Of a DNA stretch of 64,000 nucleotides, positions 26,811 to 34,723 are shown one piece after another. Source of the stretch: Verrucomicrobiales bacterium. Its GTDB lineage: Bacteria > Verrucomicrobiota > Verrucomicrobiae > Limisphaerales > UBA1100. Both the position numbers and the translations under genes were made by a program. Under the pieces are notes generated by a model, which was not told the origin of the DNA, searched no databases, and was given only the letters and a program-made list of their open reading frames with translations. Within the stretch, counting starts at the first letter, position 1. Every line of letters starts with the position of its first letter. Location: assembly GCA_002721895.1 (NCBI GenBank), contig PBLV01000048.1:17977-81976 (forward strand). The letters run 5' to 3'.

Positions 26811-27949
26811 GGAGCCTCGATGAATGGATTGTCAAAGTCCGGCACCGCCTCACTCTCCTCCTCAGTGGCGGCAACTGGAGCCGGCTCCGCATAGTTTGCT
26901 ATACTTAAAAGAACCCCCACTGCGGACAACATGAAAACCAGACTGGAGCCGCCATAACTGATAAACGGCAGAGGCAGCCCCTTGTTCGGCAACGCGCTCG
27001 TCACCACCCCGATGTTGATGAACGCCTGTAGCCCAATGAGAAAGGTAATCCCCGTTCCCAGTAATTGCCCGAATCGGTCTCCCGATTTCCAAGAGATATA
27101 CAGACCGCAAACCACAATAACCATGAACGCCAAAACCACTCCCAGAGTGGCCACCACACCAAGCTCCTCACCTATGATTGAGAAAATGAAGTCCGTATGG
27201 TGCTCAGGCACGAATCCAAGTTTTTGGCGCCCGTTACCCAGGCCCAAGCCCGTTGCACCACCATTGCCCAAGGCCAGCATGGCTTGGTAGGCCTGATAAC
27301 CGGTGTCGCTCTGGTGCTCCTCCGGTTTCAGAAAGGCCATGATTCGCTTCATGCGGACGGGGTCATTAAACACAGCCAACGCAAACAACCCCAGCCCCAC
27401 TCCAGCAGGTGGAATGACGTATTTCCAGTTGGCCCCCGCCACCAGCAGAAGAATGCCACCCACGGCCGCGACCAACAGTGTTGTGCCGAAATCCGGCTCT
27501 TTAAAGATCAAGCCCAGCGCCAGCAACAGTACGCCACCGGGAATTAACAGCCCGTGTTTCAGGGTGTGCATTCGATCGTGAAAACGCGCGCCATACGCAG
27601 CCAGCCCAATGATGATACCTATCTTGGCCAATTCGCTGGGTTGAAAGTACATCAGGCCCAAGTCAAACCATCGACGCGCGCCATTATTCTTTACCCCAAT
27701 GCCGGGTATGAGCACCAACAGGAGCAACAACAGCGTCACCACCATGATGGGCAAGGCCAACCGCTTGAGCCAGCGATAATCAATCACTGTCGCAGCCATG
27801 CAGGACACCAAGCCGATCCCGCCCCAAGCCAACTGCATGGTCAGGTAACGCGCACCGGTCTGGGCCATGCTCGCGCTGTAAAGCATCACCATACCCAACG
27901 CCAGCAATCCGGCAACCGCCGCCACCAGAATGGTTGTGGCCCATTTCAT
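26807..27949 (-). CDS. ftsW: SEDS peptidoglycan polymerase FtsW
   Basis: A 380-aa polytopic SEDS-family protein polymerising septal glycan strands with FtsI. It starts MKWATTILVAAVAGLLALGM and shows VKNNGARRWFDLGLMYFQPSE, FVPEHHTDFIFSIIGEELG and PFISYGGSSLVFML, the family signature. About ten hydrophobic spans. It lies 18 nt after the T run of a terminator that closes the LysM gene, so it needs read-through or its own promoter. The cytoplasmic tail is acidic (ATEEESEAVPDFDNPF). Context (next to murG, in the dcw cluster) favours FtsW over RodA. Confidence 0.93.
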   Translation of the reverse strand: MKWATTILVAAVAGLLALGMVMLYSASMAQTGARYLTMQLAWGGIGLVSCMAATVIDYRWLKRLALPIMVVTLLLLLLVLIPGIGVKNNGARRWFDLGLMYFQPSELAKIGIIIGLAAYGARFHDRMHTLKHGLLIPGGVLLLALGLIFKEPDFGTTLLVAAVGGILLLVAGANWKYVIPPAGVGLGLFALAVFNDPVRMKRIMAFLKPEEHQSDTGYQAYQAMLALGNGGATGLGLGNGRQKLGFVPEHHTDFIFSIIGEELGVVATLGVVLAFMVIVVCGLYISWKSGDRFGQLLGTGITFLIGLQAFINIGVVTSALPNKGLPLPFISYGGSSLVFMLSAVGVLLSIANYAEPAPVAATEEESEAVPDFDNPFIEAP

Positions 27950-27966
27950 GCGATACGCTTCAATAC

Positions 27967-27994
27967 AAAAAAGCCCCCGCCTATGGCCGGGGGC
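27967..27994 (-). terminator. Terminator between the LysM gene and ftsW
   Basis: On the minus strand GCCCCCG (27994-27988) pairs with CGGGGGC (27979-27973), with extra inner pairing and a short loop, followed by six T (27972-27967). It sits inside an otherwise continuous dcw operon, 18 nt before the ftsW start, and may lower expression of the downstream half or separate two transcription units. Confidence 0.85.
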
Positions 27995-28012
27995 GAAATG
28001 TTCGGCAAGGGA

Positions 28013-28846
28013 TTACTCCGTGCCCGGCGGTGGCACCGGCAGCACCTTGTCCAACGTGGGAACTGCGGCAGGCAGTGTCCCTTCGGGAAGTTTCAGCTTT
28101 TGGCCGGCAAGAATCCGGTCCGTCTGCAGACCATTGACTTCACGCAACGCCTTGATCGTGGTGCCATGAAGCTTGGCTATCTTGGTCAGATTGTCACCCC
28201 GCTGAATCACGTACTCATCCACAGCGGTCAATGCCGCGCTGCCGGAATTGGTTTCAGGTTCCGCCGACGTTGTGGCAGCCGCCGGGATGTTGATCTTCTG
28301 TCCAATCTGCAATTTCCTGGGATCCATCGCGGGATTGGCGTCCTGCACAGCTTTCACACTCACCCCAAACTTCTTGGCGATGAACGTAAAGTTGTCCCCC
28401 GGCATAATGGCATACTCCTGACCCGGTGACGGCGGCGTCACTCCCACAGTCGCCCCTTCGCCACCTGTCCCAGCGGGAACAGCAGGCAGGGTATTGTCAC
28501 CAGGAGCGTCGGGCAATGGCTCAATTCCACCCGCAGTTCCCGTCAACGGATCCACCCCAATAGCGCCGCCCCCTCCCGCAGTCGTGTCACTGAGCGGCAA
28601 CGGGTTTACCGTGGTGTCGCTCGGTGAAGGAATTGGCGGTGGCGAGGTCGTGCTCGTGATTTTGTTTTCCTCGGGCGGCTTCTTCTTCACCTCCTCGTCC
28701 TTCTGGCTGCAGGCGTTAAACAGGATGCCTCCGAACAGAGCAACGTGCACCAGCACGATGACAACCACCGCGATGCGCATGTTTGAGCGGCCGCGGCCCT
28801 TGTCCAGATTCATGCCGGGCGGGATGATGGGATTGGGGTTCTTCAT
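28013..28846 (-). CDS. LysM-domain inner-membrane protein within the dcw cluster
   Basis: A 277-aa bitopic protein: cytoplasmic N-terminus, one span (about 24-44, RIAVVVIVLVHVALFGGILF), a Pro/Thr/Gly-rich linker (about 60-130) and two LysM peptidoglycan-binding domains (about 138-182, YAIMPGDNFTFIAKKFGVSV; about 207-250, YVIQRGDNLTKIAKLHGTT). It is probably a cell-wall-binding anchor at the division site; no catalytic domain is present. Excellent Shine-Dalgarno AAGGAGGAG before ATG 28846. It lies between murD and ftsW and is closed by its own terminator. The LysM motifs are certain, the division role is inferred from position. Confidence 0.83.
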   Translation of the reverse strand: MKNPNPIIPPGMNLDKGRGRSNMRIAVVVIVLVHVALFGGILFNACSQKDEEVKKKPPEENKITSTTSPPPIPSPSDTTVNPLPLSDTTAGGGGAIGVDPLTGTAGGIEPLPDAPGDNTLPAVPAGTGGEGATVGVTPPSPGQEYAIMPGDNFTFIAKKFGVSVKAVQDANPAMDPRKLQIGQKINIPAAATTSAEPETNSGSAALTAVDEYVIQRGDNLTKIAKLHGTTIKALREVNGLQTDRILAGQKLKLPEGTLPAAVPTLDKVLPVPPPGTE

Positions 28847-28968
28847 GTCTCCTCCTTAAACAACGGTTACGTTTTCTCCTTTAATCTGTCAGTAAAGCTG
28901 CCCCCTGCGCTCCTTGAGCGGGCTCTTTCATAACGCCGAATTGAAGTCGGGGTAAAACCCAATGTATG

Positions 28969-28999
28969 ACAACTTATCGACCCGGTGTTGATAGGTTGT
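28969..28999 (-). other. Inverted repeat in the murD-LysM gap
   Basis: ACAACTTATC (28969-28978) and GATAGGTTGT (28990-28999) form a 10-bp stem with one G-T pair and an 11-nt loop. It lies 10 nt beyond the murD stop in the 162-nt gap 28847-29008. There is no T run, so it is not a classical terminator; it may be a processing or transcript-stability element. Nothing else except the SD was recognised in the gap. Confidence 0.4.
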
Positions 29000-29008
29000 T
29001 GCCACTCT

Positions 29009-30391
29009 TCATCCGGCGGATTCTTTCGCGGCCTGCAAAACCAATTGCCGAAAGGCATTGCCGCGGGCTTGGTAGTTCTCAAACATGTCGAAACTTGCAC
29101 AAGCCGGCGATAACAGAACCACGTCTCCGGGGTTGGCCTTCCTCCTCGCTAACCGTAGGCAGCCTGCCAGCGTTTCAACCGATTGGCAAGCCGTAAAAAG
29201 ACTCCACGCCGCGCGGATTTTGTCGCGTGCCTCACCAATCAGAAAAGCCTCCTTCACCCGTCTCGACAATTCCGGCCCCGCGTCGTGAAAATGCATTTCC
29301 TTGTCTTGGCCGCCCGCAATCAACCAGACATTTTTGTCGCCCTCCGGCCCGGCGGGCATAGCTTCCAACGCTCTTCGCAATGCATCAACATTCGTCCCCT
29401 TTGAATCGTTGTAAAATTTGATCCCGTCCACTTCGGTCACGAACTCGCACCTGTGCGGCAGGGGTTCATAAGCCGCCAAGGCTTCGCGCATATCCTCCAA
29501 GGCCAGCCCCATCACACGGCCGGCAGCTAAGACCGCCATCAAGTTCTCGGCATTATGCGGACCGGTCAGTCGGCATTCCTCAAGATCCAGCAAGGGGCCC
29601 GCCCACTCGGGCAGCCGGCTCACAATCAGGCTGCGGTCAAGGTACAGATCGGCATCAGCGCAACGAGCACTGAAAGTCACCCGCTTGGCGGCCGGTTCCA
29701 GCCTCAATTCGCGCAATTGCTCCAGCGCCTCATGTTGGACGATCGCCCAGTCAAACGGTTGCTGGTTTCCAAACAGCCGCGCCTTCGCCCGAAGGTAATC
29801 CTCCATGTCCTCATAACGATCCAGATGATCGGGCGTGAGATTAGTCAAAATGCCGACTGTCGGCCGAAACTGATCGACAGTTTCCAACTGGAACGAACTC
29901 ACCTCCAAGGTCAAAACGTCGAGGTCACGCGTCAATGGAGCCACTTCGCAAACAGGTGTCCCAATGTTTCCCGCCGCCACCGTGGGCCGTTGTGCGTGGT
30001 TCAACAGTGCGACCATCAACTCGGTGGTGGTGGTCTTGCCGTTGGTGCCGGTCACCCCAATGCTCAGGCATAGCGAATGCCGCCAGCCCAATTCCAATTC
30101 GCCAATAATGGGAATCCCCGCCGCGCGCAGTGTTTGCACAGTCGGATTGGAAGTTGGAACCCCAGGACTGATGACCACCAAATCATATTCGCCAGTCAAC
30201 TTTCCGCTACCCCCAAGATGCACCGTCGCGCCCTCTTCTTCCAATGATCGCCCTCGAACGCAAAGTGCCTCTGAGTTTGATGCATCCACCGCCGTGACAT
30301 TCGCGCCCTCAGCCAACAGCAACCGGCAAGCGGCAAACCCGCTCACTCCAAGGCCCATCACCACCACGCGCTTGCCAGCCACCGAGTCCAT
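29009..30391 (-). CDS. murD: UDP-MurNAc-L-alanine--D-glutamate ligase MurD
   Basis: A 460-aa Mur ligase adding D-glutamate. N-terminal UDP-binding fold GKRVVVMGLGVSGFAACRLL, ATP P-loop SIGVTGTNGKTTTTELM, and the central HRCEFVTEVDGIKFYNDSKGTN, typical of MurD. The start is ATG 30391 overlapping the mraY stop (TGATG). It follows mraY as in E. coli. The C-terminal domain is complete (DVVLLSPACASFDMFENYQARG). Confidence 0.96.
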   Translation of the reverse strand: MDSVAGKRVVVMGLGVSGFAACRLLLAEGANVTAVDASNSEALCVRGRSLEEEGATVHLGGSGKLTGEYDLVVISPGVPTSNPTVQTLRAAGIPIIGELELGWRHSLCLSIGVTGTNGKTTTTELMVALLNHAQRPTVAAGNIGTPVCEVAPLTRDLDVLTLEVSSFQLETVDQFRPTVGILTNLTPDHLDRYEDMEDYLRAKARLFGNQQPFDWAIVQHEALEQLRELRLEPAAKRVTFSARCADADLYLDRSLIVSRLPEWAGPLLDLEECRLTGPHNAENLMAVLAAGRVMGLALEDMREALAAYEPLPHRCEFVTEVDGIKFYNDSKGTNVDALRRALEAMPAGPEGDKNVWLIAGGQDKEMHFHDAGPELSRRVKEAFLIGEARDKIRAAWSLFTACQSVETLAGCLRLARRKANPGDVVLLSPACASFDMFENYQARGNAFRQLVLQAAKESAG

Positions 30392-31845
30392 CAACGAAGT
30401 TTCAATGTGGCCAACGCAAGTACGGCAAAGAGTACGCCGAGAATGTAAAAACGGACGACCACCTGGTTTTCATGCCAATGCTTCATCTGGAAATGATGAT
30501 GCAGCGGCGCCATCAGAAAAATGCGCCGTCCCTCACCTGAACGTAGCCGGGTGTACTTGAACCAACCGCTCTGCAACATCACGGAAAGAGCTTCCAACAC
30601 GAACACGCCACCCGCTATCAGGAGCACAAACGGTTGATGGATGAGCACTGCAATAATCCCCAGCATCCCTCCCAGCGCCAATGCCCCTGTGTCGCCCATG
30701 AAAACTTGGGCGGGATGACAGTTAAACCAAAGAAATCCCAATGATGCCCCAATAAGCGCCGCGCAAAGAATGGACAACTCTCCTGCGCCAAGCACATGTG
30801 GCATGTTCAGGTAAGCCGCCAACTCAGTGTGGCTGGCGATGTATGTGAAGGCTAGAAACACGGCCGCAACAATAATCGTGCAGCCGATGGCCAGACCATC
30901 GAGGCCATCCGTAAGATTGACCGCGTTGGAACTGCCCACGATCGCCAACATAACCAGCACAAGCCCCAGAATGCCCGACCCCGTCAACACGGGATGCTTG
31001 GCAAATGGAAGCATAATCGACGCCACGAGATTGTGCGACACCCACGAACTGTGCCGCACCAATTTCCCCTCCCGATAAATCTGTTCCAACTCCCGCTTTC
31101 CGCCTGAAGAGTAGAAAGCCAGACGACCTTCACCCGCCTCCACTCGACCGGATTCAGTTCCGTCAGGTTTAAACGAACGCCCTCTCACCATCAACCCCTC
31201 CGCAAAGGCCAACCGATAACGCGTGTTATTGTTGTCAAACTTCGCCTCGATTTCGCCCTCACTGTGCCGCTCGGTAAAATGCCACGCCTTGACTGGAGGA
31301 TGCTTGGTTGAATCGTTTGTGACGAAAACCTCGCTGTGCATCGGCAACTTCCAGAGATAAACGCCGATGAACGCCGCCAGCGCAAACTGCACGACCAACT
31401 TGACTTTCCCGGCGATGCCACTGCTTTCCTGCGCTGAAATCTTGGAGTAGTCGTCGTAAAACCCAAGGAGGCACAGGACAAGAACCGCCAGAAGGGTTAA
31501 TGTAACCAACGGGTTCCATTGCGCCCAAAGCAACGCAGTGATATCCAACACGCTCACGATCAACAGTCCTCCCATCGTCGGCACGCCCATCTTGGTGACA
31601 CCGTCCGAAACCATGCCACCCATTTGACGGGCACGATCCTCGTATTCCTGCCGAACGCGCAGGCCGCGAAGCCAGCGAATGACGAATGGCCCCAACCAAA
31701 GGCTCAAGAGCAGTGCCGTAACCGCCGCGCCAGCGGCTCGAAAGGTGATGTATTGAAACACCCGAAGCCCCGAGAGCCAATCCGCCCAACCAGCATGCCC
31801 CTGGCTGGCAAGGTACTCCGGCAACTGACTCAGGTAATAAAACAT
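30391..31845 (-). CDS. mraY: Phospho-MurNAc-pentapeptide transferase MraY with periplasmic insertion
   Basis: A 484-aa polytopic enzyme making lipid I from UDP-MurNAc-pentapeptide and undecaprenyl phosphate; usual length is about 320-370. Conserved elements: MGVPTMGGLLI (86-96), the aspartate pair GFYDDYSK (D131, D132), NAVNLTDGLDGLA (307-319) and APLHHHFQ near the end. Between the span ending near residue 167 and the next near 285 there is an extra hydrophilic segment of about 110 residues (169-280) replacing the short periplasmic loop; it contains a MORN/YwqK-like stretch (FYSSGGKRELEQIYREGKLV). It is in frame with no sign of error. The MurF stop is 28 nt upstream and murD overlaps the end. 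Confidence 0.93.
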   Translation of the reverse strand: MFYYLSQLPEYLASQGHAGWADWLSGLRVFQYITFRAAGAAVTALLLSLWLGPFVIRWLRGLRVRQEYEDRARQMGGMVSDGVTKMGVPTMGGLLIVSVLDITALLWAQWNPLVTLTLLAVLVLCLLGFYDDYSKISAQESSGIAGKVKLVVQFALAAFIGVYLWKLPMHSEVFVTNDSTKHPPVKAWHFTERHSEGEIEAKFDNNNTRYRLAFAEGLMVRGRSFKPDGTESGRVEAGEGRLAFYSSGGKRELEQIYREGKLVRHSSWVSHNLVASIMLPFAKHPVLTGSGILGLVLVMLAIVGSSNAVNLTDGLDGLAIGCTIIVAAVFLAFTYIASHTELAAYLNMPHVLGAGELSILCAALIGASLGFLWFNCHPAQVFMGDTGALALGGMLGIIAVLIHQPFVLLIAGGVFVLEALSVMLQSGWFKYTRLRSGEGRRIFLMAPLHHHFQMKHWHENQVVVRFYILGVLFAVLALATLKLR

Positions 31846-31873
31846 CTCCGGCCTCGGACCCGACCGGTCCGCC

Positions 31874-33238
31874 CTATTTTCTGTCCTTCTTTAAATAATC
31901 ACCCACTTCCTCCAGGCGCGCCGCACGGGAGCCTTTTAACAAAACCACATCACCCGCCTTGACGCGCAAGCCCAAGACCTCCCCGGCGGAAACATTGTTG
32001 TCAAACGCCTCCACCTCGGTCACTCCAGCCGCCAGCGCGGCATCGGCAGTCACCCGCGCATCCGACCCGACCGAAAATAGGACATCAATACCACATCTCG
32101 CAGCTTCAGTCCCTGCCTCTTCATGGGCCCGACCTGTGTCATCGCCCAATTCGGCCATGGAGCCAACCACAGCTATGCGCCGACCCTCACAAGGCATATC
32201 CGCGAGCACCGACAATGCAGCAGCCACGGAATCGGCGTTGGCATTGTATGAATCGTCGATCACGCATACTCCACCCAATTCCTCCGCCTGCAGCCGCCTG
32301 CTCGGTGCCCGGCACTCGGCCAGCCCAGCCAAGATGGCATCTGGGGGCACACCCAACTCCACAGCCACGGCCATGGCTAGCAACGCGTTGGTTGCTTGAT
32401 GCCTCCCCAGCAAGCTCAAACGCACCTCACCAGAAATACCCCCCTCGGCATGAAACGAGATTCCGGTGGAATGAGTTTCCACATTCTCCGCCCGCCAATC
32501 GTTTCCAGCCTCAAAGCCGACGGTACAAACCGGGGCCGCGCTCCTTGCCGCAATGGGTTTACTCCACTCACTGTCGCCGTACAGGAATAGTTTTCCACTA
32601 CTTGGCAACAATTCCCCCAGCATCCCTTCCTCCTGGGCCACACCTTCAACGTTGCCGAAAAACTCCAAATGTTCCCGACCAATCGAGGTAAGGATGCCAT
32701 ATTGTGGTGCCGCCATCCTCACCAGCCCGGCCAGTTCCCCATGATGATTCGTCCCCAGTTCCAGCACGGCTGCATGATGAAAATTCTCAATTTTCAACAA
32801 GGTCAGTGGCACCCCGATATCATTGTTAAAACTAGCCTCGCTCCACACCGCAGCAAAATGCCGGCGCAGGATGGACGCCAACAACTCCTTCGTGGTGGTT
32901 TTACCATTTGAGCCGGCCACACCCACAACCGGAAGATGATAATCATGCCGATATCGTGCGCCAAACCGTCCGAGCGCGGATCGGGTGTCATCCACTTCGA
33001 TCACAGCGCAATCCACATCAACGGGCCGGTCCACCAACACTGCGGCGGCACCCCCTTGAACCACCTGTTCCAAATAATCGTGCCCGTCAAATCTGTCCCC
33101 CTGAATAGCCAGAAACAAATCTTCGGGCTGGATCTTTCGTGAGTCTGTGATCAGGCGATGCACAAATGTCCCGCCATCACCGCGCACAAGCCGACCCTTC
33201 ACAGCCTCGGCGATGTAATGGAGGGGCCGAGCTTCCAT
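31874..33238 (-). CDS. murF: UDP-MurNAc-tripeptide--D-Ala-D-Ala ligase MurF
   Basis: A 454-aa Mur ligase adding the D-Ala-D-Ala dipeptide. It shows the N-terminal DSRKIQPEDLFLAIQGDRFDG segment, ATP P-loop GVAGSNGKTTTKELL, NNDIGVPLTLL and VIDDSYNANADSV, all typical of MurF. ATG 33238 lies 1 nt after the murE TGA; in-frame codons further upstream are inside murE and are rejected. It continues the canonical murE-murF-mraY order. Confidence 0.95.
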   Translation of the reverse strand: MEARPLHYIAEAVKGRLVRGDGGTFVHRLITDSRKIQPEDLFLAIQGDRFDGHDYLEQVVQGGAAAVLVDRPVDVDCAVIEVDDTRSALGRFGARYRHDYHLPVVGVAGSNGKTTTKELLASILRRHFAAVWSEASFNNDIGVPLTLLKIENFHHAAVLELGTNHHGELAGLVRMAAPQYGILTSIGREHLEFFGNVEGVAQEEGMLGELLPSSGKLFLYGDSEWSKPIAARSAAPVCTVGFEAGNDWRAENVETHSTGISFHAEGGISGEVRLSLLGRHQATNALLAMAVAVELGVPPDAILAGLAECRAPSRRLQAEELGGVCVIDDSYNANADSVAAALSVLADMPCEGRRIAVVGSMAELGDDTGRAHEEAGTEAARCGIDVLFSVGSDARVTADAALAAGVTEVEAFDNNVSAGEVLGLRVKAGDVVLLKGSRAARLEEVGDYLKKDRK

Positions 33239-33239
33239 T

Positions 33240-34718
33240 TCACTCCTCGTATCCCAACGCCGCCAAGGTGGCACGCGCATGTTCGCGATCATCAAACGGC
33301 ATCACCGTCTCCCCAATTTCCTGGCAAGTCTCATGGCCCTTGCCGGCAATCAGCACCGTATCGCCAGGTCGGGCGCGCCGGATGATTTCATCAATGGCCC
33401 TCGCCCGGTCGAGTTCAATTTCCATCCCTTTCCCGCGCACCGATTCAAAGCCCGAGCCAACTTGCCGAGCGATCTCCGCGGGATCTTCGCGCCGCGGGTT
33501 ATCCGTGGTAATGATTACCTCATCTGCCAAAAGCCCAGCCGCCTCCCCCATCAACCGTCGCTTGCCAGCATCACGATTACCCCCGCAGCCAAACGCCACT
33601 ATTAATCGTCCCTTCGTGTCATCCCGCAGAGCCTTTAACACCGCGCGTAAGGCATCATCCGTATGGGCGTAATCCACCAGAACCACAAAAGGCTGTCCGG
33701 CCACAACTGACTCAAGACGGCCAGGCACAGGGGGCATTGATTCTAGGCCCTCGCGAATCACTTTTGATTCCAGCCCCAACTCCAGAGCCACTCCCGCCGC
33801 CGCCAGTGCATTGTGGATGTTGTGCCGTCCAATCAACGGCAACCGCACACGGGAAATATCCCCTCGCAAATTCAAGTCAAACAAAGTGCCATCCGTGGCT
33901 GGTTGCAACCCAGTCCCGCGAACGGCTGCTCTGTTACTTGTCCCATACAAAAGCGGCTTCCCTGTGAGACGCGGCACTAGGCTGAGAGCGTGATCATCAT
34001 CAACATTCAGGATGGCAAGCCCGGGAGGTTTACGTCTGTCGACGAATTCAAATAATGATGCCTTTGTTTCAAAGTACGAAACCATGTCCCCGTGATAGTC
34101 CAAGTGATCCTGAGTCAAATTGGTGAACACCGCCACATCGAAATCCACTCCATCCACCCGGCATTGCGCAAGGGCATGTGAACTGACTTCCATAACGCAC
34201 GCCTTGCATCCAGCATCGCGCATTTGCGCAAGCAAGTGTTGCAGTTCAAGCGCCTCTGGTGTTGTGCGCGTGGCAGGAAAAACACGATTGCCCAAGTCGT
34301 ACTCAACAGTCCCCAACATACCCGTGGAAACCCCCGCTTGCCGCAGGAGATGTCGGACCATATAGGCCACGGTGGTTTTGCCGTTTGTGCCCGTGACCCC
34401 GACAACCTTCAGGTTTTTTGAAGGGCCATCGTAATAAACCGAAGCCGCCTGCGCCAAGGCCCGCCGCGCACTTGGAACCAAAATCCATTCGGCGCCAGCA
34501 ACGGCATCAATCTTCCGTTCTGCGACAATCGCCACGGCACCGCGCTCGATAGCATCCGCTGCAAACTCAAGCCCATCGGTGTTCTCCCCTGGGAGGGCAA
34601 AGAACACCTTGCCCGGCGTCACCCGTCGCGAGTCGTAAGCCAGCCCGACACACTCGGGATCCACCGCGCCCCGGGCTTGGATTTCGTCCTGCCCATCCAA
34701 CAGCCGCGAAAGTCTCAT
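33240..34718 (-). CDS. murE: UDP-MurNAc-dipeptide--meso-diaminopimelate ligase MurE
   Basis: A 492-aa Mur ligase that adds the third amino acid. P-loop GVTGTNGKTTVAYMV, the STTPE-like ATRTTPEALELQ, MEVSSHALAQCRVDGV and the substrate-specificity motif DNPRREDP, whose Arg recognises meso-diaminopimelate in known enzymes (lysine-type enzymes differ here). This is the main evidence for DAP-type peptidoglycan. It starts 5 nt after the ftsI stop and abuts murF. Confidence 0.95.
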   Translation of the reverse strand: MRLSRLLDGQDEIQARGAVDPECVGLAYDSRRVTPGKVFFALPGENTDGLEFAADAIERGAVAIVAERKIDAVAGAEWILVPSARRALAQAASVYYDGPSKNLKVVGVTGTNGKTTVAYMVRHLLRQAGVSTGMLGTVEYDLGNRVFPATRTTPEALELQHLLAQMRDAGCKACVMEVSSHALAQCRVDGVDFDVAVFTNLTQDHLDYHGDMVSYFETKASLFEFVDRRKPPGLAILNVDDDHALSLVPRLTGKPLLYGTSNRAAVRGTGLQPATDGTLFDLNLRGDISRVRLPLIGRHNIHNALAAAGVALELGLESKVIREGLESMPPVPGRLESVVAGQPFVVLVDYAHTDDALRAVLKALRDDTKGRLIVAFGCGGNRDAGKRRLMGEAAGLLADEVIITTDNPRREDPAEIARQVGSGFESVRGKGMEIELDRARAIDEIIRRARPGDTVLIAGKGHETCQEIGETVMPFDDREHARATLAALGYEE

Positions 34719-34723
34719 TCAGA

